DNA of 13,136 nucleotides, taken from contig JABDJZ010000345.1 of assembly GCA_013003255.1 (NCBI GenBank), positions 1 through 13,136 on the forward strand. The letters are read 5' to 3'. The stretch's first letter is position 1. Each line of letters starts with the position of its first letter. Of the stretch, positions 6,740 through 13,136 are shown piece after piece. The notes under the pieces were generated by a model. The model searched no databases, had not been told where the DNA came from, and worked only from the letters and a program-made list of their open reading frames with translations. Made by a program: the position numbers and the translations under genes. The stretch comes from Rhodothermales bacterium (GTDB taxonomy: Bacteria; Bacteroidota; Rhodothermia; Rhodothermales; UBA10348).

Positions 6740-7990
6740 CTACTCGATGGGCAGGGTCAAGTCCACGACACCGCCCCGTTTTTGGATTACGAGGTGATGA
6801 AACCGCAGCGCCGACGTACGAAAGGCGTGCGCCATCAGGGCAATACTGAGTCGCCAGACGCGGTAGCGCGACTCTCCAACCTCCCGGACGGCGAGGTCGT
6901 GGGCCGCTTCGAGGCGCTCTAGCCAGGCGCGCGCGGTGAGCCGGTATTGCTCGCGGAGTCCGCGAACCGACAGGATGTCGAATCGTGCTTCTTCGGCGTG
7001 TTGGAGGTAGGTGCTCAAGGTCACCAGCGAGACATCCGGCATGAAATAGGCGCGCGAGAATCTGGGCTGCTTCGTGTTGCCGGGCGCGGTGGTGATGGCC
7101 AGATGGAGACTTCGCCCCCCTGGTTTCAGGAGGCCCGAGGTGTGCGCAAAGTAGGCGGGCACATCGGCCTCCGGCACGTGGTGAAGCATCTCGATGGACG
7201 AGACCGCATCGTAGGATCCATCGGCTGCCAGATCCCGATAATCCTGGAGTCGCACTTCGCACCGTTCGCTCAGGCCAAGCTCCTCGATCCGGGAGTTGGC
7301 GTACGCCGCCTGCCTTTCGCTCAGTGTCACGCCGAGAACGCGGGCCTCAAAGTGCTGGGCAGCATGAATGGCCAGGGCTCCGAACCCGCAGCCGATATCA
7401 AGCATCCGGTCGCCCGGTTTCAGCCGCAGTGCCTGGCAGATATGGTTCAGCTTGGCCAGCTGAGCGTCCTCGAGTGACTGGTCCTCCGACGTGTAGTACG
7501 CTCCGGAGTACACCATGCGGGAGTCGAGCCAGGCTGCGTAGAATTCGTTCGATACGTCGTAGTGAAAGGCGATAGCGGCCTGATCTCCTTCCCGGGTTCG
7601 GAATCGACCCACCCGCACGGCAGCTTCCGCCCCGGGCACCGTGCCCTTGGCGCGGGGAAGGCCCAGGAACCGGCGAAATGCGGATGCCCGTCGGCCTCGC
7701 AGCCCGTCCCGGCCCAGCGCCTCGGCCACCGCAAAGACCTCGTCCATGTCTCCCTCAAGGTCATAGACGTCCTGGATGTAGGCCTCGCAGATGGAGCGAT
7801 CGGTGGGCCATGCCAGCATGCGCCGAAGGGCATCCTCACGGCGCAGGTGCAGCCGGAATCGCGGTGCCTTTCCCGGCACCGAATCGAAGCTCGTGCCATC
7901 CCACAGGGTCACCTCGAAGGCGGCTTCAGCGACCCCCGCTGCCACCTCCTGAATGAACGCCTGCGTGCGCGCCGCGCCTTTCGTGCCCAT
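6740..7990 (-). CDS. Cyclopropane-fatty-acid-synthase-like SAM methyltransferase with divergent active site
   Basis: A 416-residue class I SAM-dependent methyltransferase of the mycolic acid/cyclopropane synthase (CMAS) family, which transfers methylene or methyl groups to unsaturated acyl chains of membrane lipids. Seen are FHYDVSNEFY at 142-151, MVYSGAYY at 159-166, the SAM-binding LDIGCGFG at 197-204, GVTLSERQ at 220-227, LQDYRDL at 248-254, SIEMLHHV at 265-272 and EQYRLTARAW at 348-357. Compared by memory with E. coli CFA synthase, the bicarbonate-binding Cys (YSCAYW) is Gly163 and the Glu (GMFEHV) is His270. The His in LLHTIG aligns with Leu297, next to His296; the Tyr is kept as Tyr349. 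It may therefore methylate without forming a ring. The ATG at 7990 has a good GGGAG site about 5-8 nt upstream. It is the first gene of an operon with the P450. Confidence 0.93.
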   Translation of the reverse strand: MGTKGAARTQAFIQEVAAGVAEAAFEVTLWDGTSFDSVPGKAPRFRLHLRREDALRRMLAWPTDRSICEAYIQDVYDLEGDMDEVFAVAEALGRDGLRGRRASAFRRFLGLPRAKGTVPGAEAAVRVGRFRTREGDQAAIAFHYDVSNEFYAAWLDSRMVYSGAYYTSEDQSLEDAQLAKLNHICQALRLKPGDRMLDIGCGFGALAIHAAQHFEARVLGVTLSERQAAYANSRIEELGLSERCEVRLQDYRDLAADGSYDAVSSIEMLHHVPEADVPAYFAHTSGLLKPGGRSLHLAITTAPGNTKQPRFSRAYFMPDVSLVTLSTYLQHAEEARFDILSVRGLREQYRLTARAWLERLEAAHDLAVREVGESRYRVWRLSIALMAHAFRTSALRFHHLVIQKRGGVVDLTLPIE

Positions 7991-8086
7991 CTACTCTCCC
8001 GTTGTCTGGATCGAAGAAACTAGCGTACGGGCCCGGCGCAGGCCGCACCCCGCGGATTGATCCACAGAGTCTTCCCGCCGTGCGCC

Positions 8087-10294
8087 CTAGAGCATGCCCA
8101 TGGGATCCACGTCGATATTGATCCGGTAGCCCTTCTGCACGCGGCCCAGTGAGGCGACCACGTGCTCAATTACCTGTCGGGTCCGGGCACCGGAAAGACT
8201 CCTGGGTGCCTTCAGCAGGGCCAGGTAGCGCCACGACTTTCGCACGCGGGCAACAAAGGCGGGGGCTGGGCCGATCAACTCGAGGGGCGAGGGAACGCGT
8301 CCGAACATGTTCGCGAATCGCTCGGCGAGAAGCCGAACGCCGGGCTCATCCGGCCCGCGGAATTCCACTCGGATGGCACGCACAAACGGTGGGTACTTGA
8401 GAAACTCGCGGGTGGCCAGCGTTTCGGAGGCAAAGGCCAGGTAGTCGTGCCGCTTAGCGTGGAGAATGACCGGGTGCCGCGGATTTCGCGTCTGGAAGAT
8501 CACTTCGCCGGCGAGGTCTGATCTTCCCGCCCGGCCGGCCACCTGCGTCAGCAACTGGAAGGTCCGCTCGTCCGCCCGGAAGTCCGGGAAGAGCAGCCCC
8601 GCGTCGGCATCCACGACGCCCACGAGGGTTACCCGTTCGAAGTCCAGCCCCTTGGCAACCATCTGGGTACCGACCAGGATGTCCGCATTGCCTTCGCCGA
8701 AGGCATTGAGAATATCGTCATGGGCATCCTTCCTCCCGGTGGTGTCCAGGTCCATGCGCAACACCCGGGCCTCGGGGAACAGGTCGCCAAGGTCATCCTC
8801 GACACGCTGCGTGCCGGCGCCCACGGGCTCCAGGTGACCGGTCCCGCATTCACGGCACTCGGAAGGTGTCCGAAACGATCGTCCACAGTAGTGACAGCGC
8901 AGTTGATTGCGTGGCTTGTGCCAGGTAAGCGATACCGAGCAGTCCGGACATTCGGGCGATTTCCCGCAGGTGTCGCACGACAGCACCGGCGAGAAGCCGC
9001 GACGGTTTTGCAGGAGAATGATCTGCTCCCCCTTTTCCAGGCGCCGGGTGATGGCGTTTTGCAGAGGCACCGATAGCACCGAGTCCGGCCTGTCCGGGGA
9101 GCGAGCAGCCAGCAGATCGATGATCTGGACACGCGGCAATTTGGCTGAACCGCCGCCCTGCAGGGGCACGCGGTCCGGCATCGAGAGGAGCGTGTACTTG
9201 CCGGCCTTGGCGTTCTGGAAACTCTCCAGCGAGGGTGTGGCCGAACCCAGCACGCACACCGCATCGTTCATGGACGCGCGCACCACGGCCACGTCCCGAG
9301 CATTGTATCGGGGTGCCGGCTCAAACTGCTTGTACGAGGATTCGTGCTCCTCATCCACCACGATCAGGCCGAGGTCCTTGACGGGCGCGAAGACCGCAGA
9401 GCGCGGTCCGATGACCACGCGATAGTCTCCGCGCCGGATGCGTCGCCACGTGTCGAACCGGGCCCCTGCGCTGAGCCGTGAATGCAGCACCGCGACGGCG
9501 GCCCCAAAGTGGCGTCGAAAGCGTCGTACGGTCTGCGGAGTGAGTGCGATTTCCGGCACCAGCACGACGCCTGACCGGCCCTGGTCAATGGTGCGCTGGA
9601 GGGCGTCGATGTACACCTCGGTCTTGCCGGACCCCGTTACGCCATGCAGCAGGAAGGAGCGGTACTTCTTATCCGCGAGCGCCGCGGCGAGTGCCTCCGC
9701 GGCGGATCGCTGGGTCGGGTGGAACCGGTCGACGCCGATGGTTCCGGACCCGGCCGAAACCTCGTCGGGGAGCGATTCCTCTTCGGTCACGCGCAGGAAG
9801 CCCTTCTCCTCGAGCCCACGGACCGTTGCGTGGCCGGCGCCTGTGGCCGAAACGACGTCGGCTACCGGCGTGCTGCCGTGTGTGGTCAGATACGCAATCA
9901 CGGCCTGTTGACGGATGCCCCGAAGGCCCGAAGCGTCGGCGTCATCCACCAGTGTCGCGAATAACTGGGTTCGGGTGCTGCCTTCAGGTGGCAGGGCGGC
10001 ACGTGCAGCCTCCCCCCACGAACAGGCGTAGTACTCCGAGACCCACCGTGACAGATCGAGCAGTTCGCCAGTCAGCGCGGGAGCGCCCTCGTCCAGAACC
10101 TTCCGCACATCCGCAAGCTTCCCGCTCTCCGGGCGCGGCACACCCTCCTCGACGACAACGCCACCAAGAATGCGCCCCGAGAAAGGCACGCTGACCCGGC
10201 TCCCGACCTGCACATCCAATTCCGGCGGCACGCGGTAGGTATACGCGCGGTCCAGCGGGAGGGGGAGAATGACGTTGACAAGCGATTCCGACAT
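8087..10294 (-). CDS. priA: Primosomal protein N', replication restart helicase PriA
   Basis: A 735-residue PriA, the 3'-to-5' superfamily 2 helicase that recognises abandoned replication forks and D-loops and starts reloading of the replicative helicase. The N-terminal DNA-binding domain begins LVNVILPLPLDRAYTY. Walker A is GVTGSGKT at 218-225, the DEAH-type box is VVDEEH at 312-317, and GSATPS is at 350-355. Eight zinc-binding cysteines are present at 440, 443, 449, 452, 467, 470, 480 and 483, and motif VI is QVAGRAGR at 584-591. All key residues are intact and the length is typical. The frame is open to 10387, but that extension overlaps the divergent lipoprotein gene and lacks family similarity. 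The ATG at 10294, directly before the conserved N-terminus, is chosen. Only 44 nt separate it from the divergent lipoprotein start. Confidence 0.97.
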   Translation of the reverse strand: MSESLVNVILPLPLDRAYTYRVPPELDVQVGSRVSVPFSGRILGGVVVEEGVPRPESGKLADVRKVLDEGAPALTGELLDLSRWVSEYYACSWGEAARAALPPEGSTRTQLFATLVDDADASGLRGIRQQAVIAYLTTHGSTPVADVVSATGAGHATVRGLEEKGFLRVTEEESLPDEVSAGSGTIGVDRFHPTQRSAAEALAAALADKKYRSFLLHGVTGSGKTEVYIDALQRTIDQGRSGVVLVPEIALTPQTVRRFRRHFGAAVAVLHSRLSAGARFDTWRRIRRGDYRVVIGPRSAVFAPVKDLGLIVVDEEHESSYKQFEPAPRYNARDVAVVRASMNDAVCVLGSATPSLESFQNAKAGKYTLLSMPDRVPLQGGGSAKLPRVQIIDLLAARSPDRPDSVLSVPLQNAITRRLEKGEQIILLQNRRGFSPVLSCDTCGKSPECPDCSVSLTWHKPRNQLRCHYCGRSFRTPSECRECGTGHLEPVGAGTQRVEDDLGDLFPEARVLRMDLDTTGRKDAHDDILNAFGEGNADILVGTQMVAKGLDFERVTLVGVVDADAGLLFPDFRADERTFQLLTQVAGRAGRSDLAGEVIFQTRNPRHPVILHAKRHDYLAFASETLATREFLKYPPFVRAIRVEFRGPDEPGVRLLAERFANMFGRVPSPLELIGPAPAFVARVRKSWRYLALLKAPRSLSGARTRQVIEHVVASLGRVQKGYRINIDVDPMGML

Positions 10295-10338
10295 GGGCCG
10301 ATCTAGAACACCCCATCCCGCCGGGCGTTCGGCGCAAC

Positions 10339-11346
10339 ATGCCACTTTCCTCCCCCGCGCTCCGCTTTCTGCCGGTCCTGCTCGCACTCACCGTGGCGGG
10401 CTGCTTCCCGTATTCTTGCAACCGCATCGAATCGCGGGTTCTCTTTCCTCAGGATTCGACGTCGCGGGCGTACTCGGCAACCCTGCCGGTCGACACCCTG
10501 ATAGTGGCCGAGCAGCCCGAGTGGTCCGAGATGGAGTACCCCAGAACAGTTGCGTATGCGCCCGACGGGACGCTCTGGTTCAGTGACACCGGGCGGCATG
10601 AAGTCCAATACCTGACCGCGGACGGGGAGTCCGGGGTCATCTCGACTGATTCCCTGCAGTATCCCTACCTGGCCGGATTCCGGGGTGCGAACCCGGTGGT
10701 GTTCTCTCCGGCCGCGAGCCTCCTGGCAGAAGTGCGCGGCGGCTGGACGCTTCAGACTCCCCAGGACGTTCCGCCGCGAGCGTTGCAGTACGCCGCCATG
10801 GATTCCGGGTCGGTTTGGGTAAAGCTGGCCGGTGAGGACTTTGAAAGCCGACTCATCCGGTATGATCTGGATGGAAATGAGCAGTCCCGGACAGATCTCC
10901 CGGATCCCTACTGGCGATGGGCGGGCGCCTTGGTCCTGCGTTCCGGCGAGCCCATCAGCCTGTCAGGATATCGACCCCAGATCTACCGGTTCACTGGCGG
11001 TGTCATCGACTCGCTAAGCCTCTTCGGATTCGATTCGCCCATGCTCCCCCGAAGCCGAGGCTTCCTGCTTGGCGAGACCGGCCAGCCGCCGCTCCTCACT
11101 CCGTCAGGGGTCTTTGTGGGCGACGACTACTTCGCACTGAACATCCGCCCCGGCTGGCTCCGGATTGATCAGTTCGACGCCGACCTGCGTCTGGTGCGGT
11201 CCCTGGTTGAGCCAGACCCTTCGTTTGGTCAGGAGTTCTTTCCCGCGGACCTGGCCGTGCGCCGTGAGCCCGATGGAACGCTTGTCATCGCCGTGGCCGT
11301 TTCCCAGCCGGCCCCGGAGGTGCGCATCTACCGCGCTGGATCGTGA
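10339..11346 (+). CDS. Lipoprotein with beta-propeller-like repeats, unknown function
   Basis: A 335-residue predicted lipoprotein. The start (MPLSSPALRF, then LPVLLALTVAGC) is a signal peptide ending in a VAGC lipobox, so Cys22 should be lipidated; a second Cys lies at 27. The body is beta-rich with an NHL/six-bladed-propeller flavour, best seen at 68-90 (YPRTVAYAPDGTLWFSDTGR followed by HEVQYL) and again at 302-330 (ADLAVRREPDGTLVIAVAV). No enzymatic motif is recognised. Such propellers commonly bind ligands or proteins on the cell surface or in the periplasm. The ATG at 10339 is the one that yields the signal peptide. Its TGA overlaps the recG GTG by 4 nt (GTGA), so recG is probably translated from the same mRNA. 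A link between a lipoprotein and DNA repair is not obvious, and the pairing may be only positional. Confidence 0.85.
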   Translation: MPLSSPALRFLPVLLALTVAGCFPYSCNRIESRVLFPQDSTSRAYSATLPVDTLIVAEQPEWSEMEYPRTVAYAPDGTLWFSDTGRHEVQYLTADGESGVISTDSLQYPYLAGFRGANPVVFSPAASLLAEVRGGWTLQTPQDVPPRALQYAAMDSGSVWVKLAGEDFESRLIRYDLDGNEQSRTDLPDPYWRWAGALVLRSGEPISLSGYRPQIYRFTGGVIDSLSLFGFDSPMLPRSRGFLLGETGQPPLLTPSGVFVGDDYFALNIRPGWLRIDQFDADLRLVRSLVEPDPSFGQEFFPADLAVRREPDGTLVIAVAVSQPAPEVRIYRAGS

Positions 11347-13136
11347 GCCCGGCCGAGACCATCGGTGACGATTTCCTCGCGGAATCGCTGCAGTACGTCA
11401 AAGGGGTCGGGCCGAAGCGCGCCGACGTCCTGGCGGAGTCGGGTGTTCGCTCGGTGCGGGACCTGTTGCAGTACTATCCGCGCCGGTACCTGGATCGGTC
11501 AACGGTAACCCGAATTGCCGATGTGCCCCGGGCTCAGGGCACGGTGTCCATTGTCGCCGAGGTGCTGGTCACCGGGAGCCCGCCCGGCAAGGGCCGTCAA
11601 CGCCGCTTTGAAATGGTGGTCGGGGACGGGTCCGGACGCATCAAGTGCGTGTGGTTTCGCGGCGCCGCCTGGATCGGCAAGCTCTTCAAGAAAGGAGACC
11701 GCGTTGCGCTGCACGGCAAGCCGCAGGCCTTCCGGGGTTCCTGGAACTTCACCCATCCAGACTTCGACCGGCTGGACGAGGATGGTCCCTCCCTGGACAC
11801 CGGGAGGATCATCGCGCTCTATCCCGGCTCGGCACCCTTCGAGCGAATTGGCCTCAACAGCAGGGCATTTCGAAAGATCATCTGGGGGCTCTTCCGGGAC
11901 CACGGCCTTCGCCTGCGGGATCCCTTCCCTGAGTCCCTTCGAAGCCAATACAACCTGATGGAGGGCCGCGTTGCCCTCCGCGCCATCCATTTCCCGAAGA
12001 ACCAGGCGGAACTGCAGGAAGCCCGCCGCAGCCTGATTTTCGAGGAGCTCTTCTTCATTCAGCTCATGCTGGCCCGCCTGCGCCGGGTGAGGGTACAGCG
12101 CAAGGGAATCGTGTTTGGCCCACGGGCAGGCATGAGTGCCCGGTTTGAGCAGGAGGTGCTTCCATTCACCCTGACGGGCGATCAGCGCGCCGCCATCGGC
12201 GACATCGTGGAGGACACCCAAAGCGGTCGGCCGATGAACCGGCTGCTTCAGGGCGACGTGGGTAGCGGGAAGACGGTGGTGGCCGTGGCCGCGATGCTCC
12301 ACGCGCTGGATCACGGATATCAGTCGGTATTCATGGCCCCCACTGAGATTCTGGCCGAGCAGCACTACCGCAACCTGATTTCTTTCCTGGAACCGCTGGG
12401 CCAGCAGGTTCGGCTGCTGGTTGGCGCCCAACGCAAGACGTACCGAAAGGAGATCCTGGCCGAGCTCGCCAATGGGCAGGTGGCCGTAGCCGTTGGGACC
12501 CACGCGCTCATTGAGGACCCCGTAAAACTGGCGCGATTGGGACTGGTGGTGGTGGATGAGCAGCACCGGTTCGGCGTGATGCAGCGCGCCAAACTGCTTG
12601 GAAAGGGTGATGCGGTGCACACCCTGCTTATGACGGCCACCCCGATTCCGCGCTCACTCGCGATGACGGTCTACGGAGACCTCGACGTGACGGTGATTCG
12701 AGAGAAGCCGGCCGGCAGAAAGCCGGTCCGGACCCTACTGCGCAACGAGAAGCAGCGCGATGCCGTGTACCAGCAGATCCGGGAGGAACTGGCTGCAGGC
12801 CGGCAGTGCTATGTGGTGTATCCGCTGGTGGACGAGTCCGAAAAGCTGGACCTCAAGGACGCCGAATCGGGCTTCGCTCAGTTGCAGAACGTCTTCTCCG
12901 GCTTTCGCGTGGACCTTGTGCACGGCCGGATGTCCGGCGCCGAAAAGGATGAGATCATGGAGCGGTTCAAGGCGCACGAGACGGACGTACTGGTGTCCAC
13001 GACAGTGATCGAGGTGGGCGTAGACGTGGGCAATGCCTCCGTCATGCTGATTGAGCACGCGGAACGGTTCGGACTGAGCCAGCTCCACCAGCTCCGGGGG
13101 CGGGTCGGTCGTGGCTCCGATCAGGCGTACTGCATT
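11343..13136 (+). CDS. recG: ATP-dependent DNA helicase RecG, cut by the right edge
   Basis: The first 598 residues of RecG, which is normally about 700 long; it remodels stalled forks and branched recombination intermediates, driving fork regression and branch migration. It opens with a helix-hairpin-helix-like LQYVKGVGPKRADVL and YYPRRYLDRST, then the OB-fold wedge domain (about residues 60-140) that splits the fork. Helicase motifs are all present: GDVGSGKT at 304-311, VVDEQHRFG at 403-411, MTATPIPRS at 430-438 and QLHQLRGRVGRG at 580-591. No frameshift is seen over the visible length. The GTG at 11343 overlaps the lipoprotein stop by 4 nt, which suggests translational coupling. The stop codon and the roughly 100 C-terminal residues lie beyond the window. 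Confidence 0.97.
   Translation, partial: MSPAETIGDDFLAESLQYVKGVGPKRADVLAESGVRSVRDLLQYYPRRYLDRSTVTRIADVPRAQGTVSIVAEVLVTGSPPGKGRQRRFEMVVGDGSGRIKCVWFRGAAWIGKLFKKGDRVALHGKPQAFRGSWNFTHPDFDRLDEDGPSLDTGRIIALYPGSAPFERIGLNSRAFRKIIWGLFRDHGLRLRDPFPESLRSQYNLMEGRVALRAIHFPKNQAELQEARRSLIFEELFFIQLMLARLRRVRVQRKGIVFGPRAGMSARFEQEVLPFTLTGDQRAAIGDIVEDTQSGRPMNRLLQGDVGSGKTVVAVAAMLHALDHGYQSVFMAPTEILAEQHYRNLISFLEPLGQQVRLLVGAQRKTYRKEILAELANGQVAVAVGTHALIEDPVKLARLGLVVVDEQHRFGVMQRAKLLGKGDAVHTLLMTATPIPRSLAMTVYGDLDVTVIREKPAGRKPVRTLLRNEKQRDAVYQQIREELAAGRQCYVVYPLVDESEKLDLKDAESGFAQLQNVFSGFRVDLVHGRMSGAEKDEIMERFKAHETDVLVSTTVIEVGVDVGNASVMLIEHAERFGLSQLHQLRGRVGRGSDQAYCI

Noticed and set aside
6738..7262. N-terminal extension of the P450 frame
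   Set aside because: It overlaps the methyltransferase gene in another frame, and the extra 175 residues are Arg/Pro/His-rich without P450 or transit features.
7991..8086. Promoter or terminator in the gap between priA and the methyltransferase
   Set aside because: A CTAGTTTC-like element at about 8015-8022 and several short GC inverted repeats are present, but none has a convincing -35 partner or a stem followed by a T tract. I can only say the methyltransferase promoter should be here or inside priA.
10295..10387. Longer PriA N-terminus starting at 10387
   Set aside because: It would overlap the signal peptide of the divergent lipoprotein, and the extra 31 residues do not resemble PriA, whose conserved start follows the ATG at 10294.
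11499..12620. Minus-strand open frame of 373 codons opposite recG
   Set aside because: It is antisense to intact RecG helicase motifs and has no domain signature of its own.

Overview
The window is GC-rich, tightly packed bacterial chromosomal DNA. Ten protein genes or gene fragments and one structural RNA fill almost all of it, and no intergenic gap exceeds about 100 bases apart from the one holding the RNA. Clear Shine-Dalgarno sequences are scarce; the methyltransferase start is the exception. A small-type SRP RNA, a lipobox lipoprotein with a beta-propeller look, and abundant membrane and lipid enzymes fit a Gram-negative of the Bacteroidota/Rhodothermota type. That placement is an inference from style, not from a marker gene. 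I see no mobile element, phage gene, CRISPR array, tRNA or rRNA.

Layout from left to right. A possible gene start runs off the left edge (minus strand). Next comes a geranylgeranyl-reductase-family flavoprotein (89-1318, minus), preceded by a 4.5S-type SRP RNA (about 1387-1491, minus) with a U-rich tail. Two overlapping, paralogous membrane family-2 glycosyltransferases follow (1542-2654 and 2645-3727, minus). Divergent from them is an exported-looking TPR protein (3829-5337, plus) whose central part resembles the eukaryotic TTC39/IML2 family. It converges on a two-gene minus-strand operon: a cyclopropane-fatty-acid-synthase-like methyltransferase (6740-7990) and a cytochrome P450 (5409-6737), 2 nt apart. 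The 71 nt between the convergent stop codons consist almost exactly of two extra 35-bp copies of the 3' end of the P450 gene.

The right third is replication-restart territory. PriA (8087-10294, minus) is divergent from a beta-propeller-like lipoprotein (10339-11346, plus), whose stop codon overlaps the GTG start of RecG (11343 to the window edge, plus, 598 residues visible). PriA and RecG both act on stalled or collapsed replication forks.

How the genes may work together: the methyltransferase and P450 are almost certainly one transcription unit and probably modify the same lipid-like substrate in sequence. The methyltransferase seems to lack most of the bicarbonate-binding side chains of true cyclopropane synthases, so I expect a different chemistry, such as methylation without ring closure. 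The flavoprotein and glycosyltransferases could also belong to lipid or isoprenoid metabolism, but nothing here ties them to the P450 pair. The best leads for something new are this divergent methyltransferase/P450 pair, the 35-bp repeat array made from a coding tail, and the TTC39-like protein. I found no convincing evidence of a complete novel multi-gene system.
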